DNA of 12,762 nucleotides from Verrucomicrobiota bacterium (lineage in GTDB: Bacteria > Verrucomicrobiota > Verrucomicrobiia > Opitutales > Opitutaceae): positions 1 through 12,762 of the forward strand of contig JAEZSJ010000104.1 in NCBI GenBank assembly GCA_023443985.1. Direction: 5' to 3'. How positions within the stretch are numbered: position 1 is the stretch's first letter; each line of letters starts with the position of its first letter. Below, piece after piece: positions 6,419 to 12,762 of this stretch. The position numbers and the translations under genes were made by a program. The notes beneath the pieces are model-generated. The model was not told where the DNA came from, searched no databases, and saw nothing but the letters and a program-made list of their open reading frames with translations.

Positions 6419-6666
6419 GGGGCGGCGATGAGAAGACGCCGCGGTCGGGGAGCGCAAGGAGGATGGCGTGGCGAAGGAGCCGCCGGCCGGGACCATGCCG
6501 GGTCCGGGGCGGGGCGGTGCGCGGCGGGATCTGGGTGGAAGACCCCCTTAGTTCCCGGGGCGTTTCCCCTGCGCGGCACTGCAATCAAACGTCAAAATCG
6601 ACGGTGCAACGACTTCCCGCTTCAGTCGCGACGCGTGCGGACCGACAACACCGTGTTACCCCACGC

Positions 6667-6795
6667 ATGTTGCACGCACGGCATACCAGCGCTATCCACG
6701 CCGAGGCTTCCCGCTTCGCGCTGTGGCTGCATGTGGCGGGAGTGCTGGCCGCGTGCATCGCGGTGTGGTTCCTGCGGCTCTGCCGGCGCGGTTGA
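6667..6795 (+). CDS. Possible 42-residue single-pass membrane protein
   Basis: ATG at 6667 opens a short frame ending in TGA at 6793-6795. The N-terminal part (MLHARHTSAIHAEASR) is polar and histidine-rich. A hydrophobic segment follows (FALWLHVAGVLAACIAVWFL, about residues 17-36), then a basic tail RLCRRG, giving a predicted N-out/C-in or signal-anchor topology. About 83% of third codon positions are G or C, close to the real genes. No Shine-Dalgarno is visible, but the recognised genes lack one too. The hydrophobic-then-basic end resembles a sorting tail, but no PEP-like motif precedes it. Function unknown; it could be chance. Confidence 0.33.
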   Translation: MLHARHTSAIHAEASRFALWLHVAGVLAACIAVWFLRLCRRG

Positions 6796-7109
6796 TGCCG
6801 CAGGCGGTGCCCGGTCGCGCGGTGCGGTCGCGTGATCCGCCGCCAATCATGGAAATGCCTCAAGTTCGGGTGTCGTCGCAGCTCCGACGCAGGGGATACC
6901 GGGGTGGGGTGTTCACCTTGGATTTGGCGCTAAAGAACCCCGCCCGGCAGCCGAGTTGATGTTAGTCTTACCCCCCTTGCGTCCCTCACTGCATGAGACC
7001 GACCCCACACCGCGCTCCCGCATCTGAACTCAGGAAACCGGCCACCTCCCGGCGAGACCTGACCGTGTCCGCAGGAGCCATGGTGGGCTTCTAGCGTCGC
7101 CCTCGCGCA

Positions 7110-7160
7110 GGAGAACGCCCGGTCCCGGGCGGTCCGGCCTGTCGGTTCTCCATCGCCCGG
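7110..7160 (+). promoter_or_regulatory. Leader with mutually exclusive hairpins upstream of the hybrid kinase
   Basis: CGCCCGG (7116-7122) pairs with CCGGGCG (7125-7131), and this sits inside an outer stem GGAGAA (7110-7115) / TTCTCC (7146-7151). A second CGCCCGG at 7154-7160 can compete for the same CCGGGCG. The element ends 50 bases before the kinase ATG. The two-base inner loop means the top pair must open. A role as a switch is inference. Confidence 0.4.
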
Positions 7161-7210
7161 CGAACCCAGGCTTGCCTCCTCGCGCGAAGGCCCTTCGAAC
7201 CGGTGCCCCG

Positions 7211-9679
7211 ATGCAGCGCGCCTATCCCACGACCGAACCCTCGACCGTCGAGGTCTTCGACCGGCTCTTGCTGTGGTTTTCACCGGTGGCCTTTGCCGCG
7301 ATCGCGGCGGCGTGGCCGGCGAATGCACGGCTCGGGACGGAGTGGGTGTGCGGCATCCACGCGGTGGCGCTCTGCGTGGGACTGGCGGTGGCGCTGGCGC
7401 GGGGGCGCGTGCGACCGCAGCTGCGGCTGGCCGCCTACAGCCTGTGCTTCGTGCTCGCGGGGGCGGCGGAGGCGTTCGCGATCGGCGTGGTCGGCGCGGG
7501 GCTGTTGTTCACTTTCCTCGGGGTGCTGCTGGCGGCGGTGTCGCGCTGCCTCTGGGTGCGCTGGGTCTCGGGCGGTGCCGCGGCGGTGCTGTTGACCGCG
7601 GCCGCGGCGTTGCACGGCCTGGGTCGGCTGCCGGTGCGCGACCTGGCGGGATATGCCGCCTCGCCGTGGACGGGGGCGAGCGCCCTGCTGCTGCTCGTGT
7701 TCGCGTGCGTTGTGGTTGTTTTCTGGGGGCGCCTGCGCGAGGGGCTGCTGCGGGCCAACGAGGACCGCCGGCTGGCCGAGGACCACTTCCGGATGCTGTT
7801 CGAGGTCGCGGGCGACGCCTCCCTGATCTTCGAGAGCGGGCGGGTGGTCGCGGCGAACCCGCAGGCGGAGGTGGCGTTCGGCCATGCGGGTGGCGCGCTC
7901 CTCGGGCTGGACTGGAACGCGCTCAGCGCCGAACGGCAGGCCAACGGCCGGGGCTCGGACGACGAGGCGCGCCGGCTGTTCGCCGCCGCGGTCGAGGAGG
8001 CCCAGCACTTCCGTTGGCTGCACCGGCGCGGCGACAACCGCATCTTCGAGGCCGAGGTCTCGCTCAGCAGCGTGCTGCGCGACACGCGGCGCATCCATCT
8101 CGCGATCGTGCACGATCTCTCCGACTACCGGATCGTGGAGCGCGAGAACCGCCTGCTCGCAACTGCGTTGAGCCACGCCGGCGAGGCGGTGGCGATCACC
8201 GACGCGGCGGGGGCGATTGTGTACGTCAACCGGGCTTTCGAGAAGATCACCGGGTACTCGCGCCACGAGGTGCACGGGCGCAACCCCCGCCTGCTCAAGA
8301 GCGGCCGGCACGACGCGGCCTTCTACCGCGAGCTGTGGACGACGATCACCGAAGGAAGGGTCTGGCGCGGCCGGCTCGAGAACCGCCGCAAGGACGGCAG
8401 CACCTTCACCGAGACCACCTGCATCACGCCGCTGCGCGACGAGCGCGGGGCGATCTCCCATTTCGTCGCCGTCAAACGCGACATTTCGCACGAGCTCGAG
8501 CTCGAGGAGCAGCTGGTGCAGTCGCGCAAGATGGAGGCGGTCGGCCGCCTGGCCGGCGGCATCGCGCACGATTTCAACAACATCCTCCAGGTGATCACCG
8601 GCAATGTGGCGATGGCGGGGATGGACGCCCCCGTCGGGCATCCGGTGCACGCGTCGCTCGACGAGATCGCCCGTGCGAGCGACCGCGCCGTGAACCTCGT
8701 GCAGCAGCTGCTCGCCTTCAGCCGCCGCGAGGCGCTCAAGCTGCGCCCGGTGGAGCTCGGCGGCCTGGTCGGCGACGCCAGCCGCATGCTGCGGCGCCTG
8801 ATCGGCGAGGACATCGCCCTGGTCGTGGCGGTCGGAGGCCAGCCGCTGCATGTGTTGGCGGATCCGGTACGGGTCGAGCAGATCCTGCTCAACCTCTGCG
8901 TGAACGCCCGCGACGCGATGCCCGACGGCGGCCGCATCACCATCGAGGCGGAGGCGCTCGAGATCGACGAGGCCTTCTGCACCAACCGCCCGGAGGCGAA
9001 GCCCGGCCGCTACGTCGCGGTGGCGGTCTCGGACGACGGCTGCGGCATACCCAAGGAGATCCAGCACCGGATCTTCGAGCCGTTCTTCTCGACCAAGGAG
9101 GTGGGGCGCGGCACCGGGCTCGGCCTGGCCACCGTCTACGCGATCGTGCGCCAGCACGGAGGGTTCATCAATCTGTATTCGGAAATCGGGCTCGGGACAA
9201 CGTTCCGCTTCTACCTCCCCGCGGCGCCCGCGCCGGCGCAGGCGGAGCCGACGGCGGCCGTGCCGGATGCCGCGGCGCTCCACGGCCGGGGCGAGACGAT
9301 CCTCATCGCCGAGGACGACGAGCAGGTGCTCGCCATCGCCAACCGCGTCCTGGCGCAGTCGGGCTACCGGGTGCTCATGGCGCGGAGCGGCGACGAGGCG
9401 CTCGCGTTGCATGAGGCGCACGACGGCCCGATCCACCTGGCGATCCTCGATGTGGTGATGCCCCACCGCAACGGCCGGCTGACCCACGACGAGCTGCGGC
9501 GCCGCGACCCGGATCTGCCCGTCCTCTTCGCGACGGGCTACAGCTACCATCATCTCCAGGACGGGCTGATCGAGCAGGAGCAGGTGCTCCGCAAGCCGTT
9601 CACGCACCACGAGCTTCTCGTCCGCGTGCGCTCGGCGATCGACGGCGCGCCCGACGACGCGGTCGCCTCCGCGAACTGA
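7211..9679 (+). CDS. Membrane-bound hybrid sensor histidine kinase (6TM-PAS-PAS-HisKA-HATPase-REC)
   Basis: Senses an unknown signal, autophosphorylates on His and passes the phosphate to its own receiver domain. The 822 residues read: about six TM segments (18-172), PAS 1 (about 190-305), PAS 2 (about 313-428, with VNRAFEKITGYS), HisKA with GGIAHDFNNIL (phospho-acceptor His453), and HATPase with N-box NLCVNARDAMP (Asn565), G1 DDGCGIP (608-614) and G2 GRGTGLGL (632-639). The C-terminal REC domain has Glu701/Asp702/Asp703, phospho-acceptor Asp747 in LAILDVVMP and Lys795. All catalytic residues are present. I chose ATG 7211; an in-frame TTG at 7172 adds 13 residues without obvious support. There is no DNA-binding output domain and no partner response regulator nearby, so it is an orphan. 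It converges on the ABC permease gene. Confidence 0.95.
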   Translation: MQRAYPTTEPSTVEVFDRLLLWFSPVAFAAIAAAWPANARLGTEWVCGIHAVALCVGLAVALARGRVRPQLRLAAYSLCFVLAGAAEAFAIGVVGAGLLFTFLGVLLAAVSRCLWVRWVSGGAAAVLLTAAAALHGLGRLPVRDLAGYAASPWTGASALLLLVFACVVVVFWGRLREGLLRANEDRRLAEDHFRMLFEVAGDASLIFESGRVVAANPQAEVAFGHAGGALLGLDWNALSAERQANGRGSDDEARRLFAAAVEEAQHFRWLHRRGDNRIFEAEVSLSSVLRDTRRIHLAIVHDLSDYRIVERENRLLATALSHAGEAVAITDAAGAIVYVNRAFEKITGYSRHEVHGRNPRLLKSGRHDAAFYRELWTTITEGRVWRGRLENRRKDGSTFTETTCITPLRDERGAISHFVAVKRDISHELELEEQLVQSRKMEAVGRLAGGIAHDFNNILQVITGNVAMAGMDAPVGHPVHASLDEIARASDRAVNLVQQLLAFSRREALKLRPVELGGLVGDASRMLRRLIGEDIALVVAVGGQPLHVLADPVRVEQILLNLCVNARDAMPDGGRITIEAEALEIDEAFCTNRPEAKPGRYVAVAVSDDGCGIPKEIQHRIFEPFFSTKEVGRGTGLGLATVYAIVRQHGGFINLYSEIGLGTTFRFYLPAAPAPAQAEPTAAVPDAAALHGRGETILIAEDDEQVLAIANRVLAQSGYRVLMARSGDEALALHEAHDGPIHLAILDVVMPHRNGRLTHDELRRRDPDLPVLFATGYSYHHLQDGLIEQEQVLRKPFTHHELLVRVRSAIDGAPDDAVASAN

Positions 9680-9681
9680 CC

Positions 9682-9699
9682 CCGCCCGGCCCCGGGCGG
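9682..9699. terminator. Bidirectional GC-rich hairpin between convergent genes
   Basis: CCGCCCGG (9682-9689) and CCGGGCGG (9692-9699) are perfect 8-bp complements separated by two bases, so in practice a 7-bp stem with a 4-base loop. It fills almost the whole 21-bp gap between the kinase stop and the permease stop. There is no U-run on either strand. A second, overlapping stem, GCGGC-TCA-GCCGC (9696-9708), encloses the permease stop codon. Confidence 0.55.
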
Positions 9700-9700
9700 C

Positions 9701-11395
9701 TCAGCCGCGGAAGAGGGTGCCGGCCTTCCGGCCGAGCAGCACGCCGAGCGCGGCGATCGTGAGCGCGAGGAACGCCATCGCCCAGGTGCCGAGCGCCGAC
9801 GCCAGATAACGCCCGTCGCCAAGCAATTGGTACAACTCGTAGATCGCCTTCGTGATCGGGAAGAACGCGGGCTTCTGCGCGAGGATGATCGAATCGGAGA
9901 CCTCCAGCATCGCGAAGGCGAAGGCCAACAACCCGCCGGCGACGAGGTTGGCGGCGATCAGGGGGAGCGTGATCCGGCGCAACGCGCGCCAGGCGGTGGC
10001 CCCGAGGTTTTGCGCGGCCTCCTCGAGGGCGACCGGCGTCTGTTGGAGCCCGGCCACCGCGGCGCGCACCACATAGGGCAGGCGCCGTACGCCGTAGGCG
10101 ATCACCAGCAGGAGGGTGGGGTTCTCGACCGGATCCAGCGCGGCGAAGGCGCGGCCCTCGCGTGTCATCGCGAGGTAGCCGAACGCGAGCACGAGGCCCG
10201 GCACGGCGAGCGGCAGCATCGCGAGGGAGTCGAGCAGGTTGCGCCCCGGCAGCCTGCTGCGCACGACAACCCAGGCGATGGCCACGCCGAGCACGAGGTC
10301 GAGCAGTGTCGCGAGGGCGGCGTACCGCAGGCTGTTGCCGATCGAGGGGACGGTGAGCTCATGCCCGAGGGCGAGGCGGAAGTTCTCGAGCGTGAACTCC
10401 CCGGGGAGCAGCGTGGCGTACCAGTCCCGCGAGGAGGCGACGAGCACCACGCCCACATGCGGCAGCAGCGCCAGACTTAGCACGCCGGCGAAGAGCGCCG
10501 TCACCAGCGCGGCCCGCCACCAGGCCAGACGCCGCGCGGGGGAGGCGGTGGACGCGCGTCCCATCATCGCGTGCCCGGCCCGGCCGAACAGGCCCCGGCC
10601 CACCGCGTAGAGCGCCACGCTGGTGAGCAGCAGCAGTGCGACGAGAGCGTACGGGGCGGGGTTGCCCGTCATCTCCTTGAGGAGCGCGAAGAGCTGGTAC
10701 GGCGCGACCCGATCGTAGTCGAAAACCAAGGGCACACCGAGTTCGGTGAACGACCAGATGAAGACGATCGTGCCGCCGGCAAAGAGCCCGGGGCGGATCA
10801 GCGGGAGCGTGATGCGGCGGAAACGCCGGAGCCCGGTGCAGCCGAGGTTGGCGGCGGCCTCCTCCATCGCGGGGTCGACATTGGCCAGGGCGGCGACGGC
10901 GTTGAGGAAGATGATCGGGTAGAGGTTGAGCGCTTCGGCGAGCGCCACGCCCCAGAAGCGGCCGTGCGCCAGCCAGTCGATGGTGTTTCCGCCGGCGAGC
11001 AGGCCGATCTGGGTGAGCAGGGCGTTGAGCGCGCCGTACTGGCCGAATATCTGCCGCAGGCCGATCGCGCCGACGAACGGCGGCAAGACGAGCGGCACGA
11101 GGATCAGGGCGGTCAATACGGCCCTGCCCGGGAAGCGGAACCGCTCGGCGCAGTAGGCGAGCGGCAGGCCCAGCGCGAACGCGAACAACGTGGTGACGCA
11201 GGCGAGCAGGAGGGAGTTGAACAGGCCCGCGCGGTAGAGCGGGTGCGCGAGCACGGCGGCGAGGTGCGCGAGCGTGAAGTGGCCGTCGGCGTCGACGAAC
11301 CCGCCGTGCACGATCTGCGCGACGGGCCACACGAGGAACGCGCCGAAAAACGCGACCACGGCGAGGAGGACCAGGCTGGCGAGCCAGCGGGACAT
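9701..11395 (-). CDS. ABC transporter permease, fused double-domain, iron(III)-type
   Basis: Inner-membrane channel of a binding-protein-dependent importer. The 564 residues form two tandem permease halves, about 12 TM segments in total, each with an EAA loop that docks the ATPase. Loop 1 (about 178-200) reads EEAAANLGCTGLRRFRRITL and loop 2 (about 458-480) EEAAQNLGATAWRALRRITL. The double-permease layout is typical of the FbpB/AfuB/ThiP group (iron(III), thiamine, sometimes phosphonate). The LPLI endings and lengths favour the iron type, but the substrate cannot be settled from the permease alone. The start at ATG 11395 gives a hydrophobic N-terminal TM. No substrate-binding protein or ATPase gene is in the window: the flanks are menE (93 bases upstream, same strand) and a convergent kinase. 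Confidence 0.92.
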   Translation of the reverse strand: MSRWLASLVLLAVVAFFGAFLVWPVAQIVHGGFVDADGHFTLAHLAAVLAHPLYRAGLFNSLLLACVTTLFAFALGLPLAYCAERFRFPGRAVLTALILVPLVLPPFVGAIGLRQIFGQYGALNALLTQIGLLAGGNTIDWLAHGRFWGVALAEALNLYPIIFLNAVAALANVDPAMEEAAANLGCTGLRRFRRITLPLIRPGLFAGGTIVFIWSFTELGVPLVFDYDRVAPYQLFALLKEMTGNPAPYALVALLLLTSVALYAVGRGLFGRAGHAMMGRASTASPARRLAWWRAALVTALFAGVLSLALLPHVGVVLVASSRDWYATLLPGEFTLENFRLALGHELTVPSIGNSLRYAALATLLDLVLGVAIAWVVVRSRLPGRNLLDSLAMLPLAVPGLVLAFGYLAMTREGRAFAALDPVENPTLLLVIAYGVRRLPYVVRAAVAGLQQTPVALEEAAQNLGATAWRALRRITLPLIAANLVAGGLLAFAFAMLEVSDSIILAQKPAFFPITKAIYELYQLLGDGRYLASALGTWAMAFLALTIAALGVLLGRKAGTLFRG

Positions 11396-11406
11396 GCGAG
11401 CGGACT

Positions 11407-11422
11407 GTCGCCGCGAAGCGAC
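11407..11422 (-). other. Short hairpin in the menE-permease gap
   Basis: GTCGC (11407-11411) pairs with GCGAC (11418-11422) around CGCGAA, 11 bases ahead of the permease ATG. On the minus strand a CCCC-N5-GGGG stem lies just before it. There is no U-tract. It could hinder initiation at the permease or mark the end of the menE message; evidence is weak. Confidence 0.25.
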
Positions 11423-11488
11423 GCCCCGCCAAGGGGAAAGTCCGGCGAGGATCGTGGACTGCGCTCGCGCGGGCCGACGGGAAAGCTG

Positions 11489-12762
11489 TCACGCCCCGGC
11501 GGCGAGGCGGCGGAGGGCGGCGCGGTCGGTCTTGCCCTGGGGGGTGTGAGGCCAGTCCGCCACGGCCAGCCAGCGGCGGGGCAGCTTGTGCGGGCTGAGC
11601 GTGGCGCGGAGCGTGCGTTCGACGGCGGCGAGGTCGGGCTGGTCCGCGGCGGGGAAGAGCGCGGCGACGCCTTCGCCCCAACGCGCGTCGGGCACGCCGC
11701 AGACGAGGACCTCGGAGAACGCGCCAGTCGCGCGCAACGCCGCCTCGATCTCCGCGGGATGGACCTTCTCACCGCCGGAGTTGATGGCGGCATCGGCGCG
11801 GCCCGCGAGGTGGAGACGGCCGTGGGCGTCGAGGAGGCCGAGGTCCTCGGAAAGGAGCGGTCCGACGGCGCGCCGGGTGGGCCAGTATCCCAGAAACAGC
11901 GACGCGGCGGTGATCTCGATCCGGCCGAGGTGGCCGGGCGGGGAGGACCGGCCGGTCTCGGCGTCGACGATGCGGACGGCGGCGTGGGGGAGCGGCGAGA
12001 GTCCCGCGCGGCCGGCGAGGAAATCGGCGGGCGCCTGCGCGGCGAAGACGGCGGCGGTCTCGCTCGCCCCGTAGGCGATCGCGAGCGGCAAGCGCTCGGC
12101 GCGAGCGCGCGCGAGCAGCGCGGCACCGGCGGGTGCGCCGCCGAGCAGGATGGCGGCGAAACCGCGCAACCACGCGCAGGCGGCGGGATCCTCGGCGAGG
12201 CGTTGGAGCTGGGTGGGCACGAGCGAGAGGATCCAGCCGCCGGTGACGGCGGGAAGCGCGGGGCGGCGGCCGGCGGCGACCGCGTGCCAGTCGCCGAGCC
12301 GGAGCTCGCCGCCGGTGGCGAGGGCACGCACGAGTTGCTGGAAACCGCTCACGTGATGGAGGGGGAGCAGGCAGAGGCTGTTGAGCGGCGCGCCGCCGAG
12401 CCACGTCTGCAGCGCGAGCGCGGCGGCGGCGAGCGTATCCGGCGAGTGGGTAGCGAAGCGCAGCGCGCCGCTGCTGCCGCCGGTGGCGATGAGGACGCGG
12501 GGCCCAGAGCTGCCGGCCGGGGCGGCGTGGTCTACAGATGGAGAGGCGGAGGCATCGCCGTGGCCTGCGGGGGCCAGACGGAGCGCCTCGGCGGCGGCGC
12601 GTTCGGCGGCGGTCCAGTGCGGGTTGCAGAGGAGAATGCTGCGGCCGGCGGCGAGCGCGACGACCGCACGCGCGGCGAACTCGAGCGGGTCGGCATGGGC
12701 GATCGCCAACGGGACGGTGTCGGCGCCGAGGCCGACGAACTCCCCGGTGCAGCGGGCCGCGG
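11489..12762 (-). CDS. menE: o-Succinylbenzoate-CoA ligase (MenE-like), 5' end beyond window
   Basis: ANL-superfamily adenylate-forming enzyme. MenE activates o-succinylbenzoate to its CoA ester in menaquinone synthesis. The frame is open to the right edge, giving 423 residues plus stop. A TTG at 12709 could be read as a start, but the residues before it (GEFVGLGADTVPLAIAHADP) look like authentic protein, so the true start is probably outside. Motifs by visible numbering: P-loop ATGGSSGALRFATHS (about 92-106), a variant of TSGTTG that resembles cyanobacterial-type MenE; AYGASETAA; the hinge and core motif LAGRADAAINSGGEKVHPAE; and the C-terminal PQGKTDR with catalytic Lys410. The short, compact length fits MenE better than long-chain acyl-CoA ligases. 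Other men genes would be expected to the right of the window. Confidence 0.82.
   Translation of the reverse strand, partial: AARCTGEFVGLGADTVPLAIAHADPLEFAARAVVALAAGRSILLCNPHWTAAERAAAEALRLAPAGHGDASASPSVDHAAPAGSSGPRVLIATGGSSGALRFATHSPDTLAAAALALQTWLGGAPLNSLCLLPLHHVSGFQQLVRALATGGELRLGDWHAVAAGRRPALPAVTGGWILSLVPTQLQRLAEDPAACAWLRGFAAILLGGAPAGAALLARARAERLPLAIAYGASETAAVFAAQAPADFLAGRAGLSPLPHAAVRIVDAETGRSSPPGHLGRIEITAASLFLGYWPTRRAVGPLLSEDLGLLDAHGRLHLAGRADAAINSGGEKVHPAEIEAALRATGAFSEVLVCGVPDARWGEGVAALFPAADQPDLAAVERTLRATLSPHKLPRRWLAVADWPHTPQGKTDRAALRRLAAGA

Larger units (their letters stand above)
6419..7210. other. 792-base divergent intergenic region between folD and the hybrid kinase
   Basis: It contains a possible small membrane-protein ORF (6667-6795) and a structured leader before the kinase (7110-7160). 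An AT-richer patch at 6580-6600 is a plausible place for the folD promoter: a TTGACG on the minus strand at 6595-6590 resembles a -35 box, but no good -10 is seen at normal spacing. From 6796 to 7100 no gene, tRNA or known riboswitch was recognised. Confidence 0.5.

Noticed and set aside
6856..6890. Flagellar sigma-28-like promoter (TCAAGTTC ... CCGAC)
   Set aside because: The spacing between the two boxes is about four bases too long, and the second box (TCCGACGC) matches GCCGATAA poorly. No motility genes are near.
6905..6945. Possible riboswitch stem (GGGGTGGGGTGTTC with GAACCCCGCCC)
   Set aside because: The pairing needs a bulge and a mismatch, and the sequence fits no riboswitch class that I can recognise.
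7080..7094. Tiny ORF (Met-Val-Gly-Phe) preceded by AGGAG
   Set aside because: Only four codons, with the AGGAG two bases from the ATG, too close for normal initiation. It is the one SD-like match in the leader and is likely coincidental.
7280..9610. 776-codon minus-strand and 713-codon plus-strand alternate frames over the hybrid kinase
   Set aside because: Arg/Ala/Pro-rich low-complexity products. The 7211-9679 frame holds intact PAS, HisKA, HATPase and REC motifs.
1..12762. CRISPR arrays, tRNA/rRNA genes, insertion sequences, phage genes, PEP-CTERM substrate proteins
   Set aside because: Looked for on both strands. No regularly spaced repeats, cloverleaf-like segments, transposase motifs or sorting-tag C-termini were found.

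Overview
The window is very GC-rich (roughly three quarters G+C). It looks like a Gram-negative chromosome segment, most likely from an Opitutaceae-type verrucomicrobium. That placement is an inference from gene content (exosortase plus exopolysaccharide machinery, a NusG paralog, menE, folD) and from the codon bias; no rRNA or other marker is present to prove it. None of the nine gene starts that can be inspected has a recognisable Shine-Dalgarno sequence.

Left half (1-5003, all minus strand, read right to left): a surface-polysaccharide export and protein-sorting operon. It begins with a NusG/RfaH/UpxY-type elongation factor paralog (5003-4446). Next comes a VapBC-like toxin-antitoxin pair (antitoxin 4292-4068 and PIN protein 4071-3658, overlapping by ATGA). 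A periplasmic Wza-type export protein (3640-2987) and a Wzz/BY-kinase chain-length and export protein (2922-712) follow. An exosortase (680 to beyond base 1) is cut by the window edge. The first gene probably helps RNA polymerase through the operon, the Wza and Wzc-like proteins export polysaccharide, and the exosortase processes sorting-tagged surface proteins. The VapBC pair is the odd member. Its PIN protein appears to lack one of the four usual acidic residues.

The non-coding DNA of this operon is structured. Two perfect 17-bp direct repeats lie upstream of the first gene. A CTACCA...GCGGTAG inverted repeat (minus-strand sense) occurs both in that leader and again between the NusG paralog and vapB, where it is nested in a longer stem. 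A 7-bp hairpin separates the Wza-like gene from the kinase.

Middle (5546-7210): folD (minus strand) is divergent from a large hybrid histidine kinase. The roughly 790-base gap between them holds a possible 42-residue single-pass membrane protein (6667-6795, plus) and a leader region with two mutually exclusive hairpins (7110-7160).

Right half: the hybrid histidine kinase (7211-9679, plus; six predicted membrane segments, two PAS domains, HisKA, HATPase, REC) converges on a fused double-domain ABC permease of the iron(III) type (11395-9701, minus), with a GC-rich hairpin in the 21-bp gap. Upstream of the permease on the same strand is a menE-like o-succinylbenzoate-CoA ligase, whose 5' end lies beyond the right edge. 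The long antisense ORFs are treated as high-GC shadows.
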